A stretch of 64,000 nt of DNA, taken from positions 3,596,001 to 3,660,000 of the forward strand of contig NZ_CP034279.1 in assembly GCF_009739905.1 (NCBI RefSeq), in the 5' to 3' direction. Source of the DNA: Streptomyces ficellus. Lineage in GTDB: Bacteria > Actinomycetota > Actinomycetes > Streptomycetales > Streptomycetaceae. A model generated the notes under the pieces. The model saw nothing but the letters and a program-made list of their open reading frames with translations. It made no database searches and was not told where the DNA came from. The stretch's first letter is position 1; every line of letters starts with the position of its first letter. Shown here in pieces: positions 1 through 9,279 of the stretch. A program made the translations under genes and the position numbers.

Positions 1-66
1 CGGAGGGTGGGCAGTGTGGCTCGAGACCGGCTGTACCCGGAGGCAGAGTCAACAGGGCAGGTGCGC

Positions 67-1569
67 ATGAGTCTGTCACTGCGTTTCGCCGCCGGATCCC
101 ACAAGGGCATGATCCGCGAGGGCAACGAGGACTCCGGGTACGCCGGTCCCCGCCTGCTCGCGATCGCCGACGGCATGGGCGGCCAGGCCGCCGGTGAGGT
201 CGCCTCCTCCGAGGTGATCTCCACGCTCGTCACGCTGGACGACGACGTGCCCGGCTCGGACATCCTCACCTCGCTCGGTACGGCGGTGCAGCGCGCCAAC
301 GACCAGCTGCGGGTGATGGTCGAGGAGGACCCGCAGCTCGAGGGCATGGGCACCACCCTGACCGCCCTGCTGTGGACGGGGCAGCGCCTCGGCCTGGTCC
401 ACGTCGGCGACTCCCGCGCGTACCTGCTGCGGGACGGCGTCCTGACGCAGATCACCCAGGACCACACGTGGGTGCAGCGCCTCGTCGACGAGGGCCGCAT
501 CACCGAGGAGGAGGCCACGACCCACCCGCAGCGCTCCCTGCTGATGCGCGCGCTGGGCAGTGGCGACCACGTCGAGCCGGACCTCTCCATCCGCGAGGTG
601 CGGGCCGGCGACCGGTACCTGATCTGCTCGGACGGCCTGTCCGGCGTCGTCTCCCACCAGACGATGGAGGAGACGCTCGCCAGCTACCAGGGCCCCCAGG
701 AGACGGTCCAGGACCTGATCCAGCTCGCGCTGCGCGGCGGCGGCCCCGACAACATCACGGTGATCGTCGCCGACGTCCTCGACGTCGACGGCGGTGACAC
801 CCTGGCCGGTCAGCTCAGCGACACCCCGGTCATCGTGGGCGCGGTCGCCGAGAACCAGCAGCAGCTGAACGACGGCGGAGCGATGGAGACCCCGGCGGGC
901 CGCGCCGCGGGCCTCGGCCGCCAGGCACCGCAGCCGCCCGGCGGCGGCTTCGGCCCGCCCGGCAGCGGGGACGACCTCGGGTACGGCGGCATGCCGCCCG
1001 AGGGCAGCTTCGGCGCGTACGGCGACGAGGACTTCACCAAGCCGCGGCGCGGCGGCCGGAAGTGGCTGAAGAGATCGTTCTTCCTGGTGCTCGCCCTGGC
1101 CGTGCTCGGCGGCGCCTCCTACGGCGGCTACCGGTGGACGCAGACGCAGTACTACGTCGGCACCAAGGACGACCATGTCGCCCTGTACCGCGGCATCAGC
1201 CAGGACCTGGCGTGGGTCTCGCTCTCGGAGGTCGAGAAGGACCACCCCGAGATCGAACTCAAGTACCTCCCCGACTACCAGCGCAAGCAGGTCGAGGAGA
1301 CCATCGCCGGCGGCAACCTCGGCAAGGCCCAGGACAAGATCGAGGAGCTCGCCACCCAGGCCTCCGCCTGCAAGAAGCAGGAGCAGCGCCAGGCGGCGGA
1401 CGACCGGCTGCCCGCCGCGCCTCCCGGTGAGGGCCAGGCCGGCGGCACGACCGGCCTGCCGACCGAGCCCAAGCCCAAGCCGTCCACCAGCACCGCAGCC
1501 ACTCCGACTCCGGGCCCCACCCTCTCGGAGGAGGAGCAGAAGCTGGCCTCGAACTGCGGAAAGCAGTAA
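67..1569 (+). CDS. pstP: PP2C-family Ser/Thr protein phosphatase (PstP-like)
   Basis: Predicted membrane-anchored, metal-dependent PP2C phosphatase that reverses phosphorylation by PknB-type kinases. The 500-aa protein has an N-terminal PP2C domain (about residues 5-240) with the metal-binding signatures GNEDSG (19-24), DGMGG (35-39), GDSRAYL, SDGLSGV and GGPDNITV. A Gly/Pro-rich linker follows, then one membrane segment near residues 335-355 and a hydrophilic extracellular tail ending in a Pro/Thr/Ser-rich stretch. I chose the ATG at 67 because the catalytic domain begins just after it and a purine-rich GGAGGCAGAG lies upstream; an in-frame GTG at 7 would add 20 atypical residues. It is followed 27 bp later by rodA, the order of the actinobacterial pstP-rodA-pbpA-pknB operon. 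Confidence 0.93.
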   Translation: MSLSLRFAAGSHKGMIREGNEDSGYAGPRLLAIADGMGGQAAGEVASSEVISTLVTLDDDVPGSDILTSLGTAVQRANDQLRVMVEEDPQLEGMGTTLTALLWTGQRLGLVHVGDSRAYLLRDGVLTQITQDHTWVQRLVDEGRITEEEATTHPQRSLLMRALGSGDHVEPDLSIREVRAGDRYLICSDGLSGVVSHQTMEETLASYQGPQETVQDLIQLALRGGGPDNITVIVADVLDVDGGDTLAGQLSDTPVIVGAVAENQQQLNDGGAMETPAGRAAGLGRQAPQPPGGGFGPPGSGDDLGYGGMPPEGSFGAYGDEDFTKPRRGGRKWLKRSFFLVLALAVLGGASYGGYRWTQTQYYVGTKDDHVALYRGISQDLAWVSLSEVEKDHPEIELKYLPDYQRKQVEETIAGGNLGKAQDKIEELATQASACKKQEQRQAADDRLPAAPPGEGQAGGTTGLPTEPKPKPSTSTAATPTPGPTLSEEEQKLASNCGKQ

Positions 1570-1596
1570 GCACCCGTAGGGGGGCCTTTCACCACC

Positions 1597-3039
1597 ATGA
1601 GCGTTGTCACCAACACGACCACCATCGGCGCGATCGATCTGCCGAGCCGCCGGAACACCGAGCTGGCGTTGCTCGGCTTCGCCGTCGCCATCCCGGTCTT
1701 CGCATACCTGAACGTGGGCCTCGCCCTGGACGGCAAGGTCCCGGCGGGCATGCTCGGGTACGGCGTCGGGCTGGGCCTGCTGGCCGGCATCGCGCACCTG
1801 CTGGTGCGGAGGTTCGCCAAGTACGCCGACCCGATCCTGCTGCCGCTGGCCACCCTGCTGAACGGCCTGGGCCTGGTGCTGATCTGGCGGCTGGACCAGT
1901 CGCCGCGGGTGATCGCCAAGTCGATGGCCCAGTTCGGCAGTTACAGCCCGGACGCGCCCAAGCAGCTGATGTACTCGGCGATCGGCGTCGCGCTGTTCCT
2001 GCTGGTGCTGATCTTTCTGAAGGACCACCGCGTCCTCCAGCGCTACACGTACATCTCCATGGTGGTGGCGGTCATCCTGCTGCTGCTCCCCCTGGTGCCG
2101 GGCCTCGGCTCGGACGTCTTCGGCGCCAAGATCTGGATCAAGGTCGGGCCGTTCTCCATCCAGCCCGGTGAGTTCGCGAAGATCGTGATCGCGGTCTTCT
2201 TCTCCGGCTACCTGATGGTGAAGCGGGACGCGCTCGCGCTGGCCAGCCGCCGTTTCATGGGGCTGTACCTGCCCCGTGGCCGCGACCTCGGCCCGATCCT
2301 CACCATCTGGGCCGTCAGCCTCCTCATCCTGGTCTTCGAGAACGACCTCGGTACGTCGATGTTGTTCTTCGGCATGTTCGTGATCATGCTGTACGTGGCG
2401 ACCGAGCGGACCAGCTGGATCATCATGGGTCTGCTGATGGCGGTGGGCGGCGCGGTGGTCGTCGGCTCGACCGCCAGCCACGTCAAGTCCCGCGTGGCCG
2501 CCTGGCTCGACCCCTTCGAGTGCCTCAAGACCGCACCCGAGGGCTCGAACATGATCCAGGCCTGTGACCAGATGACCCAGGTGCTGATGTCCTTCGGCTC
2601 CGGCGGCACGCTCGGCACCGGCCTCGGGCAGGGCAACTCCGACCTGGTCGGCTTCGCCGCCAACTCCGACTTCATCTTCGCCACCGTCGGCGAGGAGCTG
2701 GGCCTGGCCGGCGTCATGGCCTTCCTGCTCCTGTACGGCCTGATCGTCGAGCGGGGCCTGCGCACCGCGCTCGCCGCCCGCGACCCGTTCGGCAAGCTGC
2801 TCGCGACCGGCCTGTCCGGGGCGTTCGGCCTCCAGATCTTCGTCGTCGCCGGCGGCGTCATGGGCCTCATCCCGCTGACCGGCATGACCATGCCGTTCCT
2901 CGCGTACGGCGGTTCCTCCGTGATCGCCAACTGGGCCCTGATCGCGATCCTGCTGCGGATCAGCGACACCGCCCGCCGTCCCGCGCCGGCGCCCGCCCCG
3001 TCCCCCGACGCCGAGATGACCCAGGTGGTCCGACCGTGA
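1597..3039 (+). CDS. rodA: SEDS-family peptidoglycan polymerase (RodA/FtsW-like)
   Basis: Polytopic membrane protein of the SEDS family (480 aa, about 12 hydrophobic segments). Members polymerise lipid II glycan chains together with a class B PBP. Visible family features are the ENDLGTSMLFFGMF stretch after the long extracellular loop, GLGQGNSDLVGFAANSDFIFATVGEELGL, and the conserved C-terminal GLIPLTGMTMPFLAYGGSSV. Its stop overlaps the start of pbpA by 4 bp (GTGA), so the polymerase and its partner transpeptidase are probably translationally coupled. The pairing argues for the RodA/elongation or sporulation branch rather than the FtsW of the dcw cluster, but sequence alone does not settle RodA versus SpoVE/FtsW. 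Confidence 0.93.
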   Translation: MSVVTNTTTIGAIDLPSRRNTELALLGFAVAIPVFAYLNVGLALDGKVPAGMLGYGVGLGLLAGIAHLLVRRFAKYADPILLPLATLLNGLGLVLIWRLDQSPRVIAKSMAQFGSYSPDAPKQLMYSAIGVALFLLVLIFLKDHRVLQRYTYISMVVAVILLLLPLVPGLGSDVFGAKIWIKVGPFSIQPGEFAKIVIAVFFSGYLMVKRDALALASRRFMGLYLPRGRDLGPILTIWAVSLLILVFENDLGTSMLFFGMFVIMLYVATERTSWIIMGLLMAVGGAVVVGSTASHVKSRVAAWLDPFECLKTAPEGSNMIQACDQMTQVLMSFGSGGTLGTGLGQGNSDLVGFAANSDFIFATVGEELGLAGVMAFLLLYGLIVERGLRTALAARDPFGKLLATGLSGAFGLQIFVVAGGVMGLIPLTGMTMPFLAYGGSSVIANWALIAILLRISDTARRPAPAPAPSPDAEMTQVVRP

Positions 3040-4502
3040 ACAAGCCCCTGCGCCATATCGCGATCTTCTGCGGCCTGCTGGTGCTCGCCCTGCTCATCCG
3101 GGACAACTGGATCCAGTACGTCCGCGCCGACGAGCTGAGCACCCACTCCAGCAACCGCCGGGTCACCATCGAGCGGTACGCCAGCGTCCGCGGCAACATC
3201 ATCGTGGACGGCAAGCCGATCACCGGCTCGGTCGACTCCAAGGACCCGACGTACAAGTACAAGCGCACCTACACCAACGGCCCCATGTGGGCCCCGGTCA
3301 CCGGGTACGCCTCGCAGGCGTTCGACGCCAACCAGCTCGAGAAGCTGAACGACGGCATCCTCACCGGCAACGACGACCGGCTGTTCTTCGACCGCACCCT
3401 GTCGATGTTCACGGGTGACAAGAAGAAGGGCGGCGACGTCGTCACCACCCTGAACGGCGCCGCCCAGAAGGCCGCCTTCGAGGGCCTCGGCGACAAGAAG
3501 GGCGCCGTCGCCGCCATCGAGCCGTCGACCGGCAAGATCCTGGCGCTGGCGTCGACCCCGTCGTACGACCCGTCCTCCTTCGCCGGCTACCACGACAAGG
3601 ACGCGAAGGCCTGGCAGGCGCTGGAGAAGGACAAGGACAAGCCGAAGCTGAACCGCGCGCTGCGCGAGATCTACCCGCCCGGCTCCACCTTCAAGGTGCT
3701 GACGGCCGCCGCTGCGCTGGAGAACGGCAAGGTCACGGACATCAACGCGGCGACCGACACCCCCGAGCCGTACCTCCTGCCCGACACCAGGGTCGCGATG
3801 AAGAACCACGCCCGGGGCTGTGAGAACGCCACGCTGAAGTACGCGATGGAGGTCTCCTGCAACTCGGTCTTCGCCAAGCTGGGCCATGAGGTCGGCCGCG
3901 ACAAGATGGTCGAGATGGCGGAGAAGTTCGGCTTCAACAACGCCGAGATCGACACCCCGGTCCGCGCGGCCACGTCCGTCTACGACAAGAAGATGGACCG
4001 CCCGGGGAACGCGCTCTCCTCCATCGGCCAGTTCAACACCAACGCCACTCCCCTCCAGATGGCCATGGTCACCGCGGCCATCGCCAACGACGGCAAGCTG
4101 ATGAAGCCGTACATGGTGGACGAGCTGCGCTCCCCGGACCTCGACATCCTGGAGAAGCACGAGCCGGAGGAGATGAGCCGGCCGATGTCGCCCAAGACCG
4201 CCCAGCTCGTCCAGGAAATGATGGAGAGCGTCGTCAACAGCCAGGTCGGCACCGGCGGCAAGGCGAAGATCGACGGTGCGACGGTCGGCGGCAAGACCGG
4301 AACCGCCCAGCACGGCGAGCTGAACAAGGCCCGCCCGTACGCCTGGTTCATCTCCTACGCCAAGACGGACAACGGCTCGCCGGTCGCGGTCGCGGTGATC
4401 GTCGAGGACTCCAAGGCGACCCGTGACGACATCAGCGGTGGCGGCCTCGCCGGGCCGATCGCCCGCGATGTGATGAAGGCGGTACTCGACAGCAAGAAGT
4501 GA
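3036..4502 (+). CDS. pbpA: Class B penicillin-binding protein 2 (transpeptidase)
   Basis: Monofunctional D,D-transpeptidase that cross-links peptidoglycan outside the membrane (488 aa). A short N-terminal membrane anchor (about residues 7-24) precedes a small dimerisation domain and the transpeptidase domain. The three active-site motifs are present: STFK in YPPGSTFKVLTAAAA (catalytic Ser), SCN in EVSCNSVFAKLG, and KTG in VGGKTGTAQHGE. The start is GTG, overlapping the rodA stop by 4 bp. The coding end is 164 bp before the pknB start, so pknB may have its own promoter or be read through. PBP2/PbpA homologues in actinobacteria act in septation or sporulation wall synthesis and are candidate PknB substrates; that last link is inference here. 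Confidence 0.94.
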   Translation: MNKPLRHIAIFCGLLVLALLIRDNWIQYVRADELSTHSSNRRVTIERYASVRGNIIVDGKPITGSVDSKDPTYKYKRTYTNGPMWAPVTGYASQAFDANQLEKLNDGILTGNDDRLFFDRTLSMFTGDKKKGGDVVTTLNGAAQKAAFEGLGDKKGAVAAIEPSTGKILALASTPSYDPSSFAGYHDKDAKAWQALEKDKDKPKLNRALREIYPPGSTFKVLTAAAALENGKVTDINAATDTPEPYLLPDTRVAMKNHARGCENATLKYAMEVSCNSVFAKLGHEVGRDKMVEMAEKFGFNNAEIDTPVRAATSVYDKKMDRPGNALSSIGQFNTNATPLQMAMVTAAIANDGKLMKPYMVDELRSPDLDILEKHEPEEMSRPMSPKTAQLVQEMMESVVNSQVGTGGKAKIDGATVGGKTGTAQHGELNKARPYAWFISYAKTDNGSPVAVAVIVEDSKATRDDISGGGLAGPIARDVMKAVLDSKK

Positions 4503-4666
4503 CGAGCGAGCCGCGGCCACGTCTGAGCGCCGGTGTGTACCGGTCCCGTATCAGGTAGTGGTCGCGGTCCGATCGACTTCCCGTGGCCGGTAGCGTATGC
4601 GCGAACAGCACACCGCCGGACCACACGCGGGTGCGGTCGGGACTGACGGAGAGGGCTGGAACAGTT

Positions 4667-6712
4667 ATGGAAGAGCCGCGTCGCCTCGGCGGCCGGTACG
4701 AGCTGGGCTCGGTGCTCGGCCGCGGTGGCATGGCGGAGGTCTACCTCGCCCACGACACCCGGCTCGGCCGCACCGTCGCCGTGAAGACGCTGCGGGCCGA
4801 CCTCGCCCGTGACCCGTCCTTCCAGGCCCGGTTCCGCCGTGAGGCCCAGTCGGCCGCCTCGCTCAACCACCCGGCGATCGTCGCGGTCTACGACACCGGC
4901 GAGGACTACGTCGACAACATCTCCATCCCGTACATCGTGATGGAGTACGTCGACGGTTCCACGCTGCGTGAGCTGCTGCACTCGGGGCGCAAGCTGCTGC
5001 CCGAGCGCACGCTGGAGATGACCGTCGGCATCCTCCAGGCCCTGGAGTACTCGCACCGGGCCGGCATCGTCCACCGCGACATCAAGCCGGCGAACGTCAT
5101 GCTGACCCGCACCGGCCAGGTCAAGGTCATGGACTTCGGCATCGCCCGCGCGATGGGCGACTCCGGGATGACCATGACGCAGACGGCGGCCGTGATCGGC
5201 ACCGCCCAGTACCTCTCCCCGGAGCAGGCGAAGGGCGAGCAGGTCGACGCCCGGTCCGACCTGTACTCCACCGGCTGCCTGCTGTACGAGCTGCTCACCG
5301 TCCGCCCGCCGTTCGTGGGCGACAGCCCCGTCGCGGTGGCATACCAGCACGTCCGCGAGGAACCGCAGCCGCCCAGCAACTTCGACGCCGAGATCACGCC
5401 CGAGATGGACGCCATCGTCCTGAAGGCGCTGGTCAAGGACCCGGACTACCGCTACCAGTCGGCCGACGAGATGCGCGCCGACATCGAGGCGTGCCTCGAC
5501 GGCCAGCCGGTCGCCGCGACCGCGGCGATGGGCGCGGCCGGATACGGCGGCTACGGCCCCGACGACCAGCCGACCACGGCGATGCGCCCGGCCGACCCGG
5601 CGGGGCAGACGTCGATGCTGCCGCCGGTGAACCCGGACGACGGCGGCTACGGCTACGACGACCGCCCCGACCGCCGCCGCCAGGGCAAGTCGAACGTGTC
5701 CACGATCCTGCTGATCCTGGCCGGCATCCTGGTGCTGGTCGGCGCGATCCTGATCGGCAAGGCCGTCTTCGACAACGAGGGCGGCGGCGGCTCGGACACG
5801 ATCAACGTGCCCGCGGTCGTCGGCAAGCCCTTCCCGGAGGCCGAGCGGACGGTGGAGGCCGCCGGGCTGAAGATCGCCCGGGGCGGCACCGACGCCTGCG
5901 GCCAGCCGAAGGGCGCGATCTGCAGCCAGTCGCCCGAGTCCGGTTCCCTGCAGAAGGGCGAGACCGTCACGGTCGTCGTCTCCGAGGGGGCCGCGAAGGT
6001 CGAGGTGCCGGACGTCACGGAGAAGTCCGAGGACAGCGCCCGCAAGGCGCTGGAGGAGAAGGGCTTCGCGGTCAAGGTCGACTACAAGGAGTCCGACTCG
6101 CAGCCCGGCGAGGTCCTGGAGCAGTCCCCGACGGGCGGCACGCAGGCCGAGAAGGGCGCGAAGGTCACCATCACGGTGTCCAAGCAGGGCGAGCAGGACG
6201 TCCCGCCGGTCACCGGCAAGCCCTTCGAGGACGCGAAGTCCCAGCTCGAGACGCTCGGCTTCGTGGTCAAGCGGGAGGACGTCGACTCCGACCAGCCCGC
6301 GAACACCGTGGTCGAGCAGAGCCCGCAGGGCGGCAAGGCCCCCAAGGGCAGCGACGTCACCCTCAAGGTCTCCAAGGGCCCGCAGCAGCAGCAGGTCCCG
6401 GTGCCCGAGGTGCGGCTCCAGCAGCTCGGCCAGGCCAAGCAGACGCTGGCGGGCAGCGGCTTCACCAACATCCAGGTCGCCCCGGGCTGCCCGGCCGACG
6501 ACGCGGCGCTCGTCGCCAATAGCGACCCGCAGCCCGGTACGCAGGCCGACCCGGCGACCACGACCGTCACCCTGACGACCGTGGGCTGCCAGGGCGGCGG
6601 CCAGAACGGCGGCCAGAACGGCGGCAACGGGAACAACGGCGACAACGCCGGTGACAACGACGGCGGGTTCTTCGGGGGCCCGTCGGGCATCACCTTCCGC
6701 GAGCAGGACTGA
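4667..6712 (+). CDS. pknB: PASTA-domain Ser/Thr protein kinase (PknB)
   Basis: Transmembrane receptor kinase of 681 aa. The cytosolic kinase domain (about residues 10-275) carries the Gly-rich loop GRGGMAEV, VAVK, HRDIKPAN (near 137), DFG (near 156) and GTAQYLSPEQ. A juxtamembrane linker rich in Gly/Tyr/Asp follows, then one membrane helix (about 344-366) and four extracellular PASTA repeats (about 378-640), which in this family bind muropeptides or lipid II. The tail is a Gly/Asn-rich low-complexity segment with repeated GGQNGGQNGG. I chose the ATG at 4667 (MEEPRRLGGRYEL) because the kinase fold begins there and a GGAGAGG lies upstream; an upstream in-frame ATG at 4583 adds 28 residues without family character. 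Paired with the phosphatase at the start of the operon. Confidence 0.95.
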   Translation: MEEPRRLGGRYELGSVLGRGGMAEVYLAHDTRLGRTVAVKTLRADLARDPSFQARFRREAQSAASLNHPAIVAVYDTGEDYVDNISIPYIVMEYVDGSTLRELLHSGRKLLPERTLEMTVGILQALEYSHRAGIVHRDIKPANVMLTRTGQVKVMDFGIARAMGDSGMTMTQTAAVIGTAQYLSPEQAKGEQVDARSDLYSTGCLLYELLTVRPPFVGDSPVAVAYQHVREEPQPPSNFDAEITPEMDAIVLKALVKDPDYRYQSADEMRADIEACLDGQPVAATAAMGAAGYGGYGPDDQPTTAMRPADPAGQTSMLPPVNPDDGGYGYDDRPDRRRQGKSNVSTILLILAGILVLVGAILIGKAVFDNEGGGGSDTINVPAVVGKPFPEAERTVEAAGLKIARGGTDACGQPKGAICSQSPESGSLQKGETVTVVVSEGAAKVEVPDVTEKSEDSARKALEEKGFAVKVDYKESDSQPGEVLEQSPTGGTQAEKGAKVTITVSKQGEQDVPPVTGKPFEDAKSQLETLGFVVKREDVDSDQPANTVVEQSPQGGKAPKGSDVTLKVSKGPQQQQVPVPEVRLQQLGQAKQTLAGSGFTNIQVAPGCPADDAALVANSDPQPGTQADPATTTVTLTTVGCQGGGQNGGQNGGNGNNGDNAGDNDGGFFGGPSGITFREQD

Positions 6713-6774
6713 CCGGTCCCGCGGCGGAGCGGCACCAGGCACCACGCACCACGCACCACGCACCACGTACGGGA

Positions 6775-6808
6775 AAGCCCCGGCCCCCCTCACCGGGTGC
6801 CGGGGCTT
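6775..6808. terminator. Bidirectional hairpin terminator between pknB and sortase
   Basis: Perfect 10-bp stem AAGCCCCGGC / GCCGGGGCTT around a 14-nt loop, between two convergent genes. Just upstream (6736-6769) the 7-base unit CACCACG is repeated four times. Confidence 0.8.
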
Positions 6809-6822
6809 CTCCGTGGTCCGGG

Positions 6823-7500
6823 CTAGCGCAGCTCGGGCGGGGGCGTCCGCGCGCTGTCGACCTTCTCCGTACGCTCCAGCTCCCCCCACACCACGTAGCG
6901 GTAGTCGGAGGTGTAGATCGGGGTGCAGGTGGTGAGCGTGATGTAGCGGCCCGGCTTGGTCCTGCCCGACTCCTTGGGCACCGGCTGGAGGACGTCCACG
7001 TTGAACTTCGAGGTCTCCGGCAGCGTCTTGTAGACCTTGTAGACGTACCAGGTGTCCTTGCTCTCGAAGACGATCGAGTCGCCGTTCTTGAGCTTGTGGA
7101 TGTCGTGGAACTTCGCCCCGTGCCCGTCCCGGTGCGCGGCGAGCGAGAAGTTGCCCTGCTTGTCGGAGGGGAGGGCGGACTTGACGGGGGCGGTGTAGTA
7201 CCCGGCGACGCCGTTGTTGAGCGTCTTGGGATCGGTGCCCTTCTTGACCAGCACCTCGCCGTTCTTCATCGCCGGTACGTGGAGGAAGCCGATGCCGTCC
7301 TTGGTGTCGAGGGCGCCCGGGGCGGACGACGCCCACTGGTCGCGCACCTCGTGCCCCTGCTTGTCGGCCTCGCGGTCGGCCAGCACGTTCGTCCACCACA
7401 GGGAGTAGACGACGAAGAGGCCCATGAGCACCCCGGCTGTGATCAGCAGTTCGCCGAAGACGCTGATGACGCCGGCGATCCGGCTGCGCGCACGTGCCAC
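6823..7500 (-). CDS. srtE2: Class E sortase (SrtE2-like)
   Basis: Membrane-bound cysteine transpeptidase (225 aa) predicted to attach LAxTG-type surface proteins, such as long chaplins in Streptomyces, to peptidoglycan. It has a short basic N-terminus, one membrane helix (about 12-36) and a C-terminal sortase fold. The catalytic residues are visible: His in NFSLAAHRDGHG, Cys in YITLTTCTP, and the downstream Arg in SDYRYVVWGEL. It lies 37 bp downstream of a second class E sortase in the same direction. The number 2 is assigned by gene order relative to the S. coelicolor pair as I recall it. No LAxTG substrate gene lies in this window. Confidence 0.88.
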   Translation of the reverse strand: MARARSRIAGVISVFGELLITAGVLMGLFVVYSLWWTNVLADREADKQGHEVRDQWASSAPGALDTKDGIGFLHVPAMKNGEVLVKKGTDPKTLNNGVAGYYTAPVKSALPSDKQGNFSLAAHRDGHGAKFHDIHKLKNGDSIVFESKDTWYVYKVYKTLPETSKFNVDVLQPVPKESGRTKPGRYITLTTCTPIYTSDYRYVVWGELERTEKVDSARTPPPELR

Positions 7501-7537
7501 TACATCTGTCCCGTCTGGAGGTCGAAGCCAGGCCGCC

Positions 7538-8644
7538 CTAGCCTACGAGCGCGTCCGGTTTCCCCTTGCTGCGCGGGCGTTCGTCGACCATCTTGCCCCA
7601 CACGATCATCCGGTACGTACTGGTGAACTCGGGCGTGCAGGTCGTGAGCGTGATGTACCGGCCGGGCCGGGTGAAGCCGGAGCCCTGCGGCACCGGCTGG
7701 ATCACCGAGACGTTCGAGGGCGGCGTCTGCGGCAGGATGCTCGCCATCTCGTACGTGTAGTAGGCGTCCTGGGTCTCCACGACGATCGGGTCGCCCGGCG
7801 TGAGCTGGTTGATGTAGCGGAACGGCTCGCCGTGGGTGTTGCGGTGCCCGGCGACCGCGAAGTTGCCCTGCTTGTCGGAGGGCATGGCCGTCTTGAGCTG
7901 CCCCTCCGCGTAGTGCCCGACCATGCCGCGGTCGAGGACCTTCTTCTTGTTGATGCCCTCGGCGATGGGCACGACGACGTCCAGCTTCGGGATGTACATG
8001 ATCGCGAAGCCCTGGCCCGGCTCGAACGCGTCCGGCTTGCGGCCCTCCGCCCAGGCGTCCTCGATGCCCTGCTTGGCCTGGTCGGCCTCGAAGCCGGCGC
8101 GGATGTTGGTCCACCACAGCTGGTAGGTGACGAAGAGCAGCATCACGACGCCGAAGGTGATGAACACCTCGCCGACGACCCGGCTGGCGACCACGCCGAC
8201 GCTGTCCTTGCGGGCCCGGGCGGCGCGGCGGGCCTCTACGCGCGTCAGGGGCCTGCCGGGGTCCTGGGCCGACGAAACCGGGGCGGCGGGCGGCGAGGAG
8301 CCCTTACGGCGGCGCCCACGGCCCTTGGCGGCCCTGCGCCGCTCGGCCCGGCCACCGGTGGGCCGCTCCGGCGCGGGGCTGGCGGGACCGTCGGGGTCGG
8401 CGGGACCGGCCGGGGTAGGCGCTATTCGCCGGGTGTCCTCCGTACGGAGGGCCATCGTCTCGTCGTCCGGTACGCGACCGGGGGCGTAGCCGGGATCGGG
8501 GGCCCAGGTGTCGGCGTAGGGCTGCGCGTAGGGGCCCTCGGGCACGGGCTCCGGAAACGGTGGTTCCGGAAGCGGTGATTCCGGATGGTTCGCCGCCCGG
8601 AACCACGGCGAACCGTGCTCGTGCTCCGGGCGGGCGTGCGTCAC
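7538..8644 (-). CDS. srtE1: Class E sortase with long N-terminal cytosolic region (SrtE1-like)
   Basis: Second class E sortase (368 aa). A long, disordered, Pro/Arg-rich cytosolic N-terminus (about 1-170) precedes one membrane helix and the sortase domain, with catalytic His in NFAVAGHRNTHGEPF, Cys in YITLTTCTPEF and Arg in TYRMIVWGKM. The start is set by a GTG at 8644 that overlaps the stop of the upstream amidotransferase gene by 4 bp (GTGA); a longer frame to 8710 exists but would run deep into that gene. Class E sortases recognise LAxTG sorting motifs. The 368-aa length is large for a sortase because of the N-terminal extension, which is poor in hydrophobic residues and may be regulatory. 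Confidence 0.88.
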   Translation of the reverse strand: MTHARPEHEHGSPWFRAANHPESPLPEPPFPEPVPEGPYAQPYADTWAPDPGYAPGRVPDDETMALRTEDTRRIAPTPAGPADPDGPASPAPERPTGGRAERRRAAKGRGRRRKGSSPPAAPVSSAQDPGRPLTRVEARRAARARKDSVGVVASRVVGEVFITFGVVMLLFVTYQLWWTNIRAGFEADQAKQGIEDAWAEGRKPDAFEPGQGFAIMYIPKLDVVVPIAEGINKKKVLDRGMVGHYAEGQLKTAMPSDKQGNFAVAGHRNTHGEPFRYINQLTPGDPIVVETQDAYYTYEMASILPQTPPSNVSVIQPVPQGSGFTRPGRYITLTTCTPEFTSTYRMIVWGKMVDERPRSKGKPDALVG

Positions 8645-9279
8645 GCGACGGCCTTGCCCACCACCGGCGCGAGCCCTGCCGACCGGCCCACGGCACCGGT
8701 GTCGCCGCACTGCTCCAGCCAGTTGGCCAGCATCAGGTGTCCGTGCTCGGTGAGCACCGACTCGGGGTGGAACTGCACGCCCTCGACGGCGAGGTCGCGG
8801 TGCCGGAGCCCCATGATGATGCCGTCCTCGGTCCGCGCCGTGACCTCCAGGACGTCCGGCAGCTCGGCGGGCTCGGCGGCCAGCGAGTGGTACCGGGTCG
8901 CGGTGAACGGCGACGGCAGCCCGGCGAAGACGCCCCGCCCCTCGTGCACCACCGGCGAGGTCTTGCCGTGCAGCAGCTCGGGCGCGCGGTCGACGACGCC
9001 CCCGTACGCCACCGCCATGGACTGCATGCCGAGGCAGACGCCGAAGACGGGGATTCCGGTGCCGGCGCAGTGGCGGACCATGTCGACGCAGACGCCGGCC
9101 TCCTCGGGGGTGCCGGGGCCGGGCGAGAGCAGGACGCCGTCGAAGCCCTCCTGGGCGTGGCGCAGCTCGACCTCGTCATTGCGCCGGACCTCGCACTCCG
9201 CGCCCAGCTGGTACAGGTACTGGACGAGGTTGAAGACGAAGCTGTCGTAGTTGTCGACGACGAGAATGCGCGCGCTCAC
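8641..9279 (-). CDS. Class I glutamine amidotransferase (anthranilate / aminodeoxychorismate synthase component II)
   Basis: TrpG/PabA-family glutaminase subunit (212 aa) that releases ammonia from glutamine for a chorismate-using synthase. The class I triad is visible: the nucleophile Cys in PVFGVCLGMQSMA and His-Glu in VQFHPESVLTEHG. The N-terminal VDNYDSFVFNLVQYL and LSPGPGTPEEAG are typical of the TrpG/PabA group. The GTG at 9279 is chosen because it begins the conserved ILVVDNYDSF strand and overlaps the upstream small gene by 4 bp. No component I gene is nearby, so it cannot be told from sequence whether it serves tryptophan or folate synthesis. Its position between a sortase and a small membrane protein is conserved in Streptomyces as far as I recall, but unexplained. 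Confidence 0.85.
   Translation of the reverse strand: MSARILVVDNYDSFVFNLVQYLYQLGAECEVRRNDEVELRHAQEGFDGVLLSPGPGTPEEAGVCVDMVRHCAGTGIPVFGVCLGMQSMAVAYGGVVDRAPELLHGKTSPVVHEGRGVFAGLPSPFTATRYHSLAAEPAELPDVLEVTARTEDGIIMGLRHRDLAVEGVQFHPESVLTEHGHLMLANWLEQCGDTGAVGRSAGLAPVVGKAVA

Noticed and set aside
4355..7399. Very long minus-strand open frame (over 1000 codons) opposite pknB
   Set aside because: It is a by-product of strong third-position GC bias; the composition is Arg/Ala/Gly-rich with no domain, and the sense strand encodes a clear PASTA kinase.
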